Origin: JAPOXR01 sp964291445
Lineage (GTDB): Bacteria; Pseudomonadota; Alphaproteobacteria; Rhodobacterales; Rhodobacteraceae
Assembly (NCBI GenBank): GCA_964291445.2
Contig: OZ219862.1
Coordinates: 248,001-312,000, forward strand
DNA length: 64,000 nt
Reading direction: 5' to 3'
Position numbers and translations under genes: made by a program
Part shown: in pieces, positions 53,596 to 63,230 of the stretch
Layout: each line of letters begins with the position of its first letter
Position numbering within the stretch: the stretch's first letter is position 1
Notes under the pieces: generated by a model
Seen by the model: only the letters and a program-made list of their open reading frames with translations
The model's database searches: none
Told to the model about the DNA's origin: nothing

Positions 53596-54786
53596 TCAAT
53601 GGAAGAATTCTGGCGCGGGCGTGATGAGTTCAACACCCTCTTCATGAACGATGTAATTCTGTTCGAAACCGGCGGCGCCAACGCCCTCGAGATTCAGGAA
53701 TGCCTCCAGGCCAATGACATCGCCCACATGAAACCGCGCATCCATGTGGTCGACAACATTGCTGATGTATGGCGGACCCTCGAAATACAGTCCATTCGGA
53801 TGACCGTAGAACGGGTGCTTGCCGGCCATCGGGTCAGCAGTTCCTCCAAACGCGCGCACGAGCCTGTCACCGATATCCGCGACTGCCTTGAAGGTGACCC
53901 CGGCCCGGGTGCTCTCGGCCAATTTTGCAACAATTCCTGCACATCCCTCGACGAGACGTCGTTGATCGGGGTCGGGATTGCCACCTGCGACCGCGGTTCG
54001 GCCCGGGTCCATGTAGTATCCCTGGAACATCGGCCCAATAAGCCAGCCCTTCACCATGTCGCCCTGCTCCGGGGCAGACTCGCCGTAACCGGTGAGCGGT
54101 TCCCGGCAGGTCAAGCCAATCTTGTCACCAAATGTACAATCGATCCGCTCCACCACACCGCCTCCACAGATGATCTCCCTGGCGGCTTCTGACGCGGCGT
54201 CACGCTCGGTCTTGCCGGCAACGAGCGACGCCATCAGTCTTTCCATCGCCGCTGCCGCGATCGAACCCGCTTCACGGCAACATTCCTGTTCCCGCAAGGA
54301 CTTTCTGCGGCGCAGATCAAGAATCAGTTCATCGCAGATTTCCCAGTCGATTTCGGCCGTTGCCGACATGAAGGCATCCCAGTACTTGATCGCGAAAAAA
54401 TCGCTGCCGACAAATGCCACCTTGCCGCGTATCGGATTGTCCCCGAGGCTGCGGGCAACCGCGGTCACGGTGTCCGGAAAATACTGGATCCGGTCAGTCG
54501 GGATGTGATCACGGTGAAACCCCGGGACATCGGCGAAAACCTCCGGCACCTGGCCAGGGCGGAGCACAACCGCGCAATAGTCCCGGGCCCGGTGATCGGA
54601 CACGTCGAAGGGCTGGCCGACCTTGCTGGAAAAATAGTTGACCAGGTACAACACGTCTCCGGCCCGCGCGAAGGATGCAGCCGTCTTTCCCCAGATCACG
54701 GCACCGGCAAATCCACGGCGGATCATTTCCTTTTCGGCTCTTGCCCACCGTTCCTGGTATTCTTCCAGGGGGAAGTAACTGCGCAT
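53596..54786 (-). CDS. M24 (aminopeptidase P/creatinase) family protein lacking one metal ligand
   Basis: 396 residues from the ATG at 54786; the longer frame runs into the divergent gene. Pita-bread fold: N-terminal creatinase domain, then the metal region. Of the five M24 ligands, the second Asp (MDPGRTAV), the His (YGHPNGLYFEGPP) and both Glu (IGLEAFL, FEQNYIV) are present. The first Asp is missing (LIGPMFQGYYMD where VDAG is expected). Related creatinases work without metal. Divergent from an amino-acid ABC transporter, so it may degrade the imported compound. Confidence 0.85.
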   Translation of the reverse strand: MRSYFPLEEYQERWARAEKEMIRRGFAGAVIWGKTAASFARAGDVLYLVNYFSSKVGQPFDVSDHRARDYCAVVLRPGQVPEVFADVPGFHRDHIPTDRIQYFPDTVTAVARSLGDNPIRGKVAFVGSDFFAIKYWDAFMSATAEIDWEICDELILDLRRRKSLREQECCREAGSIAAAAMERLMASLVAGKTERDAASEAAREIICGGGVVERIDCTFGDKIGLTCREPLTGYGESAPEQGDMVKGWLIGPMFQGYYMDPGRTAVAGGNPDPDQRRLVEGCAGIVAKLAESTRAGVTFKAVADIGDRLVRAFGGTADPMAGKHPFYGHPNGLYFEGPPYISNVVDHMDARFHVGDVIGLEAFLNLEGVGAAGFEQNYIVHEEGVELITPAPEFFH

Positions 54787-54840
54787 TTCCACTCCTGCGA
54801 TCGTGCAATCTGCATGCGGTCGAGAACTTCCCGGATTGCA

Positions 54841-54859
54841 AATATATCTCACGTATATT
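54841..54859. promoter_or_regulatory. AATATA-n7-TATATT inverted repeat in the divergent promoter
   Basis: Perfect 6-bp inverted repeat within the AT-rich part of the 151-bp gap between the M24 gene and the ABC operon; candidate operator or overlapping -10 boxes for the divergent pair. No regulator gene is adjacent. Confidence 0.4.
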
Positions 54860-54937
54860 AATGTTCGGGCTGTATCGTCAACATTTGGTCTGGCTGCGCC
54901 GATGACGATGACGAATTCGCCGGCTTGAAAGACGACC

Positions 54938-55747
54938 ATGAATTCCGGTTCACCAGATGATGAAGCGCTGCTTCGAATCGAGCAATTGCACAAATCGTTT
55001 GGTGAACACGAGGTCCTGAAGGGCGTTTCGCTCTCGGTCGGCAAGGGGGAAGTGATTGCAATTATTGGCGCCAGCGGGTCCGGAAAAAGCACGCTCCTTC
55101 GCTGCATCAACGTTCTCGAGATTCCGACAAGCGGGCGCATGTTCTTCGGCGGACGGGAAATCGACTATCTGCGCCTGACGCAAGACCGTGCCAGCGCCCG
55201 GGAACTGGCAGAACTCCGGGCCGCGATTGGCATGGTGTTCCAGAGTTACAATTTGTGGCCGCACAGGACCGTGCTTGAAAACGTGACCGAAGCCCCAATT
55301 TTCGTCAAGGGGATGTCCCGTCCGGAGGCCGTTGACGAAGCGGAATCGCTCCTGGAGAGTATTGGCCTTTCCGACAAGCGAAATGAATTTCCAGCCCGAC
55401 TCTCGGGCGGACAGCAGCAACGGGTCGCCATTGTCCGGGCACTGGCCATGCGACCCAGGATCATGCTGTTCGATGAGGTGACATCAGCCCTCGACCCCGA
55501 ACTCGTCGGAGAGGTCCTCGACCTCATGTCGGAACTGGCACGAAAGGACATGACGATGCTCGTCGTCACCCACGAGATGGGTTTCGCAAGACATGTCAGC
55601 CATCGAGTGATCTTCGTTCACGAGGGCAGATTTGAAGAGGCGGGTCCGGCACAGGAATTCTTTGCCGCGCCAAGGCAACCGGCGACCCGGCAGTTTCTCG
55701 GCAGGATACTCCGCGATGACCACATTCAGCGAAATGATGCCGCATGA
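54938..55747 (+). CDS. Polar amino acid ABC transporter ATP-binding protein (GlnQ/HisP type)
   Basis: 269 residues. Walker A GASGSGKSTLLRC, Q-loop VFQSYNLWPHRTVLEN, signature RLSGGQQQRVAIVRALA, Walker B IMLFDEVTSALDPELV, His switch VTHEMGFARHVSHRV. Powers uptake with the permease and binding protein downstream. Stop overlaps the permease start by 4 bp. Confidence 0.95.
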   Translation: MNSGSPDDEALLRIEQLHKSFGEHEVLKGVSLSVGKGEVIAIIGASGSGKSTLLRCINVLEIPTSGRMFFGGREIDYLRLTQDRASARELAELRAAIGMVFQSYNLWPHRTVLENVTEAPIFVKGMSRPEAVDEAESLLESIGLSDKRNEFPARLSGGQQQRVAIVRALAMRPRIMLFDEVTSALDPELVGEVLDLMSELARKDMTMLVVTHEMGFARHVSHRVIFVHEGRFEEAGPAQEFFAAPRQPATRQFLGRILRDDHIQRNDAA

Positions 55748-56412
55748 CCGAAACGACACTGGCGTATCTCCTGGGCTATGCCGCCTACATGCCCGGCTAT
55801 GCCAAGGCGTTTCTGATCGCCGTCGAAGTGGCCGCGGTCACAATCGTCATCAGTTGGGTATGCGGTCTGTTCGGCGTTCTGGCAAAACAGTCGCGGCATC
55901 GGGTCTTGCGATACCCCGCGGAATTCTACATCTGGTTCATTCGGGGAACGCCGCAGCTTGTCCAGGTATTTCTTGTCTATTTCGGTCTTCCGCAGGTTGG
56001 CCTCAACCTCGACCCGTTCGTTGCGGGCGCACTCGCTCTCGGAGTCGGCAGTGGCGCATATGTGGCGGAAATATTCCGTTCGGGTCTTCTGGCAATACCA
56101 AAGGGTCAGCCCGAATCGGCGCAGGCATTGGGTATGGGCAACTCGCTGACTTTCCGCCGGGTCGTCTTTCCCCAGATGATACGTATTGTTGTCCCGGCTC
56201 TCACCAACGAGGCCATCAACACGCTGAAGAACACGTCCCTTCTTTCAACGATCACGATCATGGAGTTGACCTTGTACACCCAGGCGGTCATTGCCTCCAC
56301 GTTTCGACCATTCGAATTCTATATCATCGTGTCGGTACTCTACCTCGTGATTACGACCGTCTTGACCCAGTTCGCAAAGTGGTACGAGCGCCGGTACGCG
56401 CTGTACCTCTGA
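55744..56412 (+). CDS. Polar amino acid ABC transporter permease
   Basis: 222 residues and five to six membrane helices, with the family motif EFYIWFIRGTPQLVQVFLVY and the EAA loop SAQALGMGNSLTFRRVVFPQ. Homodimer probable because no second permease is present. Overlaps the ATPase gene. Confidence 0.94.
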   Translation: MTETTLAYLLGYAAYMPGYAKAFLIAVEVAAVTIVISWVCGLFGVLAKQSRHRVLRYPAEFYIWFIRGTPQLVQVFLVYFGLPQVGLNLDPFVAGALALGVGSGAYVAEIFRSGLLAIPKGQPESAQALGMGNSLTFRRVVFPQMIRIVVPALTNEAINTLKNTSLLSTITIMELTLYTQAVIASTFRPFEFYIIVSVLYLVITTVLTQFAKWYERRYALYL

Positions 56413-56437
56413 CAATCCAGCAAGAAAGGAGACCATC

Positions 56438-57247
56438 ATGATTACCAGACGCAAAGTCCTTGCCGGGACGGCTGCCGGCCTCGCGGCACCCATGGTCTTG
56501 GCATCGCGCTCCGGGGCGATGGAAGCGCTTGAACTCAACACGCCGGGGGTGCTGACCGCCGCGGCGGAGGGGACCTTCCCGCCCTACAGCTTCTTAAACG
56601 AGAACGGCGAATATGATGGAATCGGCCGCAAGACCATGGCCGAGATCGCCCGCCGCCTCGATCTCGAATACAATCCGGTCATTACCAAATGGGAGTCGCT
56701 TCTCGTCGGAATCCTGGCGAACAAGTTCGATGTTGCAGCCTCGGCAATGGGGATCAATGCCGAGCGCCAGGAGCAGGTCTATTTCTGCGACGGGTGGGTT
56801 GAATCCGGCTCGCGGCTGTTTGTCAGGGAGGACTCTCCCTACACCAGTTCGTCGGACCTGACGGGCAAGAGGGTCGGTGCAATCGTGGCATCGATCTTCA
56901 TACCCGTCGCCGAACGTATTGTCGGACCGGATGGCGAGGTACCCGTCTTCCAGGCTGACGTCGAGGGCATGCAGGACGTGGCGAACCGCAATATCGACGG
57001 CGTTATCCTCGATTCCATATCCGCCGCCTATGTGATCACCAAATCCAGTCTTCCGCTGCGAGGAATGCCGAATATCGAGCAATCCTACCAACTGGGATGG
57101 CCAGTCAACAAGAGCAAGCCAAATCTTGTCAAGGCCATCAATGAGAAGCACTGGGAAATGGTCGATGACGGCAGCTTTGCCGCGATTTGCGAACCCCTGA
57201 TCGGATTCGATCCAACGCCGACAGAGCCGATCCGCAGCCTGCTCTAG
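56438..57247 (+). CDS. Polar amino acid ABC transporter substrate-binding protein (family 3), Tat signal
   Basis: 269 residues behind AGAAAGGAGACC. N-terminus ITRRKVLAGTAAGLAAPMV carries a twin-arginine signal. SBP_bac_3 body: TAAAEGTFPPYSFLNENGEY, IGRKTMAEIARRL, FDVAASAMGINAERQEQVYF, LTGKRVGAIVAS. Tat export is less common for this family and suggests folding before export. The ligand is probably an amino-acid derivative. Confidence 0.93.
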   Translation: MITRRKVLAGTAAGLAAPMVLASRSGAMEALELNTPGVLTAAAEGTFPPYSFLNENGEYDGIGRKTMAEIARRLDLEYNPVITKWESLLVGILANKFDVAASAMGINAERQEQVYFCDGWVESGSRLFVREDSPYTSSSDLTGKRVGAIVASIFIPVAERIVGPDGEVPVFQADVEGMQDVANRNIDGVILDSISAAYVITKSSLPLRGMPNIEQSYQLGWPVNKSKPNLVKAINEKHWEMVDDGSFAAICEPLIGFDPTPTEPIRSLL

Positions 57248-57564
57248 ATTGCAGGAAATCCCGCAGCCGGGCCCCGGCCCGGCTGCACCAAGGACATCGT
57301 TGATGATCGCATCCAGTCGGAGCTGCCCGTAGCCGCGGTCAGGTTTGCCTTCAAGATGAACCGGCCGGCGCATGGGGCGCTTCGAGCGGCATCGTCTGGC
57401 GCGCCCGAACTCATCGCCGACGAGGGATTCATCCCGAACCCGTCCCCGGCAATGGGTGCATCCCGGGCCCGGACGGAGTCAATCAGGCTGGTGCTGTTTT
57501 CAGGGCACGGGGCCCTGATTGTCCAATAGCCTGATCGCAACCATCAGCTTGCGAAAGTCAGAAT
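57248..57564. other. Intergenic region between the ABC operon and the RloB remnant
   Basis: 317 bp. No convincing gene. On the minus strand a frame continuing past the RloB-like fragment (including LPLNSDFRKLMVAIRLLDNQ) may be leftover coding sequence from the lost part of that gene, but it cannot be assigned. Confidence 0.4.
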
Positions 57565-57738
57565 TCAATGGAAGTCTGACCGCACGCCGAACAGCAATCT
57601 GGTCAATGCACTTTGACAGTTCCATCGCAGCCATTCCTTTGAGAATTGCTGCAGAAGCTTTGCGTAACCCTGTTCACTCTGACCTTCGCAACCGACGAAT
57701 ATCCGCTTCGCCCTGCGTCTCCTGATGTGGCGCGTCAT
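57565..57738 (-). pseudogene. Truncated RloB-like gene
   Basis: Starts at the ATG inside the TGATG overlap with the ATPase stop. 57 codons beginning MTRHIRRRRAKRIFVGCEG, then QSEQGYAKLLQQF: the N-terminal signature of RloB-family proteins (basic leader, IxVxCEG, exxYF-like helix). Full RloB proteins are about 200 residues, so most of the domain is missing. RloB genes typically follow an AAA ATPase in restriction-linked loci, exactly as here. Confidence 0.65.
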
Positions 57739-58949
57739 CAGCCAATACTCGGTATGGCGCCATACTCGCCGCTCATGTAATTGCCGTAGAAATTCTCGTT
57801 GCGGCGAACGCCTTCAACATCAGCCAGACCGTAGACTGACGTGCGTCCCTGCGGGTCCTTTTCGCACAGGAGTATGCCCTCCTTCGTCAATTCCTTCATC
57901 AGGCTCGGCGAATGACAAGTCATCCAGAGTTGGGCACCATGCGGATTACTCCCTCTATCCGTAAACCAGCGACAGATTTCGGGAAGAAGAAGCGGATGAA
58001 TTTCCGAATCAATGTCATCGACGACAGCGATGCTTCCGCAATCAAGCGCATATCGCAAGATCGGGAACAACTTCACAAACTGCCGGGTTCCATGGCTTTC
58101 CGCCTGATACGGGAGGGGAAGGTCAAGTCCAGCATGTTGAAAAGTCAACTGGGGAATTTCGGGTGATTGGTCGATTTCAATATTCTCGATCCCGAGGTCA
58201 ATGCGCTTTCCGATAGCCTTGAGTTGATCGAGCGCCGAAGGGTTGGACTCGTACCAACGACTTATCTGGCCGTCGTCACTCTCAAACCGGTCGAACAGGA
58301 TGTTGCTGGTGATCTGGGAAACCAGACCCACGAAGTTCTTTGCGGTCTCGTGATTCAGGGCTGCCAGTGTACAAAATACGCTTGCGTCTTGACGAAGTAC
58401 GGCCTTCAGAGCTCGTTCGTGGTTGGCGTTCATCAATCCCCTGACAAATCTCAGCTCACCGCCCTCGCGCCGCTCGATGATCGTGGTCGGTTTACCGGAG
58501 CCTCTGGGTTGGTAGCTGAGCTTCTCCAGAATAACGAAGTCCTCCGATGGACGTGGAGACAGCGCCAGTTCGTAGCTGTATGGACATTGCTGTCCACCGC
58601 CAGATGCGTCCAGAAAGTCAGCTGGCCCTGAAAATGTGAATGACAGCCTCGTCGGATCGGCGACCTTCGTTACCGAATTGAACTTCTGGTATGGAAGTGG
58701 CTGGTTGACCTGTTGAGCAAAGCTCTTGGTGACAAACCAGGCGCCAAAACATATGGCCCGCAAGACATTCGACTTTCCCGCAGCGTTGGCCCCGTACAAC
58801 GCCACAACGCCAGGACAACGCCAGCTCGAACCCTGATGGATAGGCGAAAGTCTGCCAAGAATGTCCTCGACGGACCTCCTGGCGCGCAGATCAATTTCCT
58901 GGGGATCAGAGATTGACCAGAAGTTTTCGATTCTTGCCTTGTATATCAT
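57738..58949 (-). CDS. AAA-family (AAA_15/AAA_21, RloA-type) ATPase
   Basis: 403 residues behind AGGAGG. SMC/ABC-like ATPase: Walker A GANAAGKS (53-60), signature-like region in the middle, Walker B plus D-loop VVDDIDSEIHPLLLPEI, His switch CHSPSLMKEL. Such overcoming-lysogenization-defect-like or RloA-like ATPases pair with an effector gene in defence loci. Its partner here is the truncated RloB. The ATPase itself is intact. Isolated from other defence genes in this window. Confidence 0.85.
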   Translation of the reverse strand: MIYKARIENFWSISDPQEIDLRARRSVEDILGRLSPIHQGSSWRCPGVVALYGANAAGKSNVLRAICFGAWFVTKSFAQQVNQPLPYQKFNSVTKVADPTRLSFTFSGPADFLDASGGGQQCPYSYELALSPRPSEDFVILEKLSYQPRGSGKPTTIIERREGGELRFVRGLMNANHERALKAVLRQDASVFCTLAALNHETAKNFVGLVSQITSNILFDRFESDDGQISRWYESNPSALDQLKAIGKRIDLGIENIEIDQSPEIPQLTFQHAGLDLPLPYQAESHGTRQFVKLFPILRYALDCGSIAVVDDIDSEIHPLLLPEICRWFTDRGSNPHGAQLWMTCHSPSLMKELTKEGILLCEKDPQGRTSVYGLADVEGVRRNENFYGNYMSGEYGAIPSIG

Positions 58950-59370
58950 TCTGCCCTCCTGTCTTTATGCTCATTTTACTGCAATATAAGCTGTGTTTCA
59001 ACATCATCATGTAAACACTAGGATTATACTGCACGAATTGCTATTGTTTGTTATCGGGCCCGTGCGCCGGCACCATGGAGTGGACATTCCGTGTCCGATC
59101 CGGTTTGAAGGTCGCTCAGCGGTGCCGGTCACTCGTTGAGTGAACGTCAAGTCGGCGAGTAGCGGCATGGACATGGCGGTAGCTCTGGCCAACGGACATC
59201 CCGATCGCGGAGCCGGGCCGGTTTGCTCCCTTTGGTCATGGATTGTGGTATTGGAGGTGAAGAGCGCCAGCCCTGCTGGCAATTCGCCGACACTGCCTGT
59301 CAAAATGATGTTTACCACCTTTTCCTGTGGCTGAAATTCTGGCAGAGTCTGGTCAGGTAACGGCCCTGTC
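58950..59370. other. Intergenic region between the ATPase and dacA
   Basis: 421 bp. The ATPase-proximal part is AT-rich (promoter of the ATPase); the dacA-proximal part has biased frames on the minus strand but no recognisable protein. No repeat or RNA gene seen. Confidence 0.5.
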
Positions 59371-60543
59371 ATGCTCAGAACTTTCTTGGTTATACTGATT
59401 GCTGCCGCGTCATCATTGCTGGCCAGCCTTCCTGCATCATCATTCCAGACCAGCGGGCAGTCATTGATCGTCATCGATCATGCGAGCGGTGCCGTTCTTG
59501 CAGAGAAGAATCCCGACCTGCCGCTTCCACCGGCCTCGATGTCGAAGCTGATGACGATGAACATGGTGTTCGAAGCGCTGGCCGAAGGCAGGCTGACCCT
59601 CGATTTCAAATTGCCGGTCTCACAGCATGCGGCCAGCTACAAGGGCTCGTCGATGTTTCTCAGGCGCGGCGAGCGGATCAGCGTCCTTGACCTGATCAGG
59701 GGCGTGATCGTTCTGTCCGGCAATGATGCCAGTGCAGTGCTTGCCGAGGCGCTGTCGCCGGATGGGACCGAAATGGGGTTTGCCCGGCTCATGAATGCGA
59801 GGGCAGTCGAGCTCGGATTGACCAATTCGCATTTTGCAAATTCGAATGGCTGGCCTGACCCGACCCAGCGCATGAGCGCCAGGGATCTTGCCAGACTTGC
59901 CAGCAGGCTGATCCGGGATTTTCCGGTCTACTACCGCTACTTTTCCGAAACCGAGTACGGCTTCGACGAGAGAGTTCCGGACAATCGCTTCAACCGCAAC
60001 CCGCTCCTGTCACTGGGGATCGGCGCTGACGGCCTCAAGACCGGTTATACCAGGGATGCCGGGTACGGCCTGGTCGGCTCGGCAGTCAGGGATGGGCGGC
60101 GGGTCGTCTTTGTCATCAGCGGCCTTGACAGCCGGTCCGTCCGGACCGCGGAGGCCGAGCAGATCGTCAATTGGTATTTCATCCATTTTGCCCGCAAGGT
60201 GCTGTTCAGCCAGGGCGAGACCGTCCTGCAGGTTCCGCTGTGGATGGGCGACGAGACCCATCTTCCGGTCACGGTCGGCGAGGATGCGGCGGTGCTGGTT
60301 CGAAGCGCATCGGCCGACGATATCGAGGCTGAGGCGGTATTCCAGCAGCCATTTCAGGCTCCCATCGCCGAAGGCCAGGTGGTCGGCGAACTTCGGGTCA
60401 CGGTCCCCGGCCTGTCCGGGGAGACCGTGTTTCCGCTGGTCGCTGCACAATCAATCGACAGGTCGGGAATTCTGGGCCGGCTGACCCTGGCTGCCCGGAG
60501 AATGTTCACCAGGTTTGTCACCGATCGGTTGTTGGGCAGTTGA
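59371..60543 (+). CDS. dacA: D-alanyl-D-alanine carboxypeptidase (PBP5/DacA family)
   Basis: 390 residues with a Sec signal. Penicillin-binding motifs: SMSK (Ser56, Lys59), SGN (116-118) and KTG in DGLKTGYTRDAGYGLVGSA. C-terminal PBP5 domain and a final amphipathic segment (LAARRMFTRFVTDRL) for membrane attachment. Trims pentapeptides of peptidoglycan in the periplasm. Its stop overlaps the tmk start. Confidence 0.94.
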   Translation: MLRTFLVILIAAASSLLASLPASSFQTSGQSLIVIDHASGAVLAEKNPDLPLPPASMSKLMTMNMVFEALAEGRLTLDFKLPVSQHAASYKGSSMFLRRGERISVLDLIRGVIVLSGNDASAVLAEALSPDGTEMGFARLMNARAVELGLTNSHFANSNGWPDPTQRMSARDLARLASRLIRDFPVYYRYFSETEYGFDERVPDNRFNRNPLLSLGIGADGLKTGYTRDAGYGLVGSAVRDGRRVVFVISGLDSRSVRTAEAEQIVNWYFIHFARKVLFSQGETVLQVPLWMGDETHLPVTVGEDAAVLVRSASADDIEAEAVFQQPFQAPIAEGQVVGELRVTVPGLSGETVFPLVAAQSIDRSGILGRLTLAARRMFTRFVTDRLLGS

Positions 60544-61169
60544 TGCAGGCCGCAGGCCGCCTTGTCACGATCGAAGGGATTGACGGGGCTGGCAAGTCAG
60601 TCCAGGCCGAAACGCTGGCACGGCGCCTTGTCGCTGCCGGCCATGACGCCATTGCCACGCGAGAACCGGGCGGCGGTGCGGGTGGCGGCGCCATCCGCAG
60701 CCTTCTGGTCGGGAATTCGGCCGGGACGTATTCGGGCGACACCGAATTGCTGCTGTTTCTCGCCGCACGGCGAAATCACCTCGATACGCTGATCCAGCCA
60801 GCGCTGGATGCAGGCAGGCTGGTGATCTGTGATCGTTATGCCGACTCGACGCGTGTCTACCAGGGGCTGAATAACCCCGAGCGCCGGCACCTGATCAACC
60901 AGCTTCACCGCCTGGTCATCGACAGGGAACCGGATCTGACATTCATTCTCGATCTTCCGGTGGAGGATGCAATCAGCCGAATACGATCGCGCTCGGGACA
61001 TGATCCGCGGTTTGAGAATCTTGGCGAACAGGTTGGCTTGCTGCGGGAGGAGTTTTGCAAGCTGTGCCAGGAATATCCCGGGCGCTGCGTGCTCGTGGAT
61101 GGCGCCAGGCCCCGGGACGCGATTGCTGATGAGATCCTGGCCAGAACCATTGGCATGGTCGATGGATGA
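60543..61169 (+). CDS. tmk: Thymidylate kinase
   Basis: 208 residues from the ATG at 60543 (TGATG overlap with dacA). P-loop EGIDGAGKSVQAETL, the DR(Y/H) motif in VICDRYADSTRVYQG, and the LID region RSRSGHDPRFE. Phosphorylates dTMP. Second gene of the conserved dacA-tmk-holB-tatD string. Confidence 0.96.
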   Translation: MQAAGRLVTIEGIDGAGKSVQAETLARRLVAAGHDAIATREPGGGAGGGAIRSLLVGNSAGTYSGDTELLLFLAARRNHLDTLIQPALDAGRLVICDRYADSTRVYQGLNNPERRHLINQLHRLVIDREPDLTFILDLPVEDAISRIRSRSGHDPRFENLGEQVGLLREEFCKLCQEYPGRCVLVDGARPRDAIADEILARTIGMVDG

Positions 61170-62361
61170 GATGCCCAGGATGCCTGGCAGCGATACGGAG
61201 ACTCCTCCGCATCCGCTGACCAACACAAGGCTGTTCGGCCATGCCGAGGCCGAGCAGGAGATGGCGTCGGCAATTTGCGGCAACCGGCTTCCCCATGCAT
61301 GGCTGATCTGCGGCGCCCGGGGAATCGGCAAGGCGACCCTGGCCTGGCGAGCGGTCAAGTTCATGTTTCTGCGCCATGAACATGGGCAGGATGGACCAGT
61401 GCCGACATCCCTTGATACGCCCGATGACCACCCGGCGGTGCAGAGGATCGTGAACCAGTCCGAACTGACCGTTTTGGGCATTGGCCATATGCCGGATTCA
61501 AGGAAGGCGGATGCTGCCCGGGCGGGGACTGATCCGCATGCCGGCATGGGCATCAAGAAGGGGAAGCGTTCAAGCGCCAACGAGGGGCAGGACGCCGATG
61601 CCGGCATCATCGCCGTGGATGAGATCAGGCGATTGAAGGCGTTGTCGGGTCTGACCGCCGCCGACGGGAAGCCGCTGGTGGCGGTCATCGATTCGGCCGA
61701 TGAGTTGAATGTCAACAGCGCCAATGTCCTGCTAAAGCTGCTGGAAGAGCCCCAACCCAACGCGGTGTTCTTCCTGGTCTGTCACCGCCCTGCCCGCCTG
61801 CTGCCGACCATCCGCAGCCGCTGCCGCCGCCTGAATTGCAATCCGCTGGAATCGGCCGATGTCGAAAGGGTGCTGCGAGAGCTCGGCATTGACGATGACC
61901 GGGAAATCCGTCCGCTTGTCCGCCTGTCGGAGGGATCGCCCGGGGATGTGCTCAGGCTTCGCAAGCGAGGCGGAATTGCCCGCTATGACAGCATTGTCGA
62001 ACTCATGCTTGGCGCGCCCGGGCTCAGTCGCAGCCGGGTGCACGAACTGACCGAACGGGGAAAGGGAGATGGCAACCGGGCCGAGACCGAGCTTGACCTG
62101 GAGTTGCTCCTGCTATGCGTGTCGAGACTGGCCCGGTGTGCCGTTCCCGAGACAGCGCTGGTGACCCCGTCAAGCGAACGGGAGGCGTTGATGTTCCGGA
62201 CCCATGCCTTGTCATCCGAAGCGGCAACTTCCTGGTCGGAACTGCATGCAAGGACACTGCCACGGCTGAGAAAATCTCTCGGGGCCAATATTGATGCGGC
62301 GGCGCTGATGTTCGATCTGCTCCTGGAAATCGATTGCCTTGCCGGCAAATTGGCCAGATGA
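61162..62361 (+). CDS. holB: DNA polymerase III delta-prime subunit
   Basis: 399 residues from the ATG at 61162, overlapping tmk by 8 bp (a second ATG at 61171 is possible). Clamp-loader AAA+ fold: LFGHAEAEQEMASAI, P-loop GARGIGKATL, LLKLLEEPQPNAVFFLVCH with the SRC motif PTIRSRCRRLN. Works with delta and gamma/tau to load the beta clamp. Confidence 0.95.
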   Translation: MDEMPRMPGSDTETPPHPLTNTRLFGHAEAEQEMASAICGNRLPHAWLICGARGIGKATLAWRAVKFMFLRHEHGQDGPVPTSLDTPDDHPAVQRIVNQSELTVLGIGHMPDSRKADAARAGTDPHAGMGIKKGKRSSANEGQDADAGIIAVDEIRRLKALSGLTAADGKPLVAVIDSADELNVNSANVLLKLLEEPQPNAVFFLVCHRPARLLPTIRSRCRRLNCNPLESADVERVLRELGIDDDREIRPLVRLSEGSPGDVLRLRKRGGIARYDSIVELMLGAPGLSRSRVHELTERGKGDGNRAETELDLELLLLCVSRLARCAVPETALVTPSSEREALMFRTHALSSEAATSWSELHARTLPRLRKSLGANIDAAALMFDLLLEIDCLAGKLAR

Positions 62362-63227
62362 GTCCCGCCATGCAACAGCCTGCCATCGTCGACAGTCACT
62401 GCCATCTCGATTTTCCGCAATTCGAGGAAGACCTCCAACAGGTGATCGAGCGGGCGGGCGAATACGGGGTCGGCCAAATGCTGACCATTTGCACCAAGCC
62501 AAGGTTGCTTGAACGGTCGGTTGCCATCGCCGAGCGGTTTCCACAGGTATTCTTTTCCGCCGGCGTTCACCCGCATTACGTTGCGTCGGAAACCGCGGTG
62601 ACCGTGGAGGAACTCGTCCAGATTGCCAAGCATCCCAAGATGGTGGCAATCGGCGAGACCGGTCTGGATTACCACTACACCTCCGAGATCGCCGATCGTC
62701 AGAAGGCAAGCCTTGCCATCCATGTCGAGGCGGCCCGCCAGACCGGCCTTCCGCTCATCATCCATTCGAGGGATGCCGATGATGACATGGCCGACATCCT
62801 TTCCGGCGAATATCGAGATCAGCCCTATTCATGCGTCATGCATTGCTATTCGTCCGGCCGGAGGCTGGCGGAGACGGCGCTGGAGATGGGGTTCTTTCTT
62901 TCCATGTCCGGCATCATCACCTTCCGCAACGCCGAGGAGTTGCGGCGCATCTTTGCCGATGTACCGCTCGACCGGATCCTGATCGAGACCGACGCCCCCT
63001 ACCTGGCGCCTGTCCCCTGGCGGGGCAAGAGAAACGAGCCCTTCATGGTCAGCAGCGTCATGGCCGAGGGGGCAAGATTGAAGGATGTCTCGCCAGCCGA
63101 GTTCGCCGCCGTGACCACGAACAATTTCAACCGGCTGTTCGGCAAGACCGTGGCCGCAGTCAAGACCGCGGCTGTCGGCGGGAACATGGCCGCCGACACG
63201 ACCTTGGCCGACGATCGGAGCGCCTGA
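62358..63227 (+). CDS. tatD: TatD-family metal-dependent nuclease/hydrolase
   Basis: 289 residues from the ATG in the ATGA overlap with holB. IVDSHCHLDFPQFEEDL, FSAGVHPHY, AIGETGLDYHY, LPLIIHSRDADDD, VMHCYSSGRRLAETAL and ILIETDAPYLAP supply the metal ligands of the TatD/YcfH group. Probable 3'-5' DNase or deacylase; YcfH-type in this operon position. Confidence 0.94.
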   Translation: MSPAMQQPAIVDSHCHLDFPQFEEDLQQVIERAGEYGVGQMLTICTKPRLLERSVAIAERFPQVFFSAGVHPHYVASETAVTVEELVQIAKHPKMVAIGETGLDYHYTSEIADRQKASLAIHVEAARQTGLPLIIHSRDADDDMADILSGEYRDQPYSCVMHCYSSGRRLAETALEMGFFLSMSGIITFRNAEELRRIFADVPLDRILIETDAPYLAPVPWRGKRNEPFMVSSVMAEGARLKDVSPAEFAAVTTNNFNRLFGKTVAAVKTAAVGGNMAADTTLADDRSA

Positions 63228-63230
63228 AAC

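Noticed and set aside
59007..59474. 155-codon minus-strand frame upstream of dacA
   Set aside because: Overlaps the dacA signal sequence, has no ribosome site or family motif, and composition is shadow-like.
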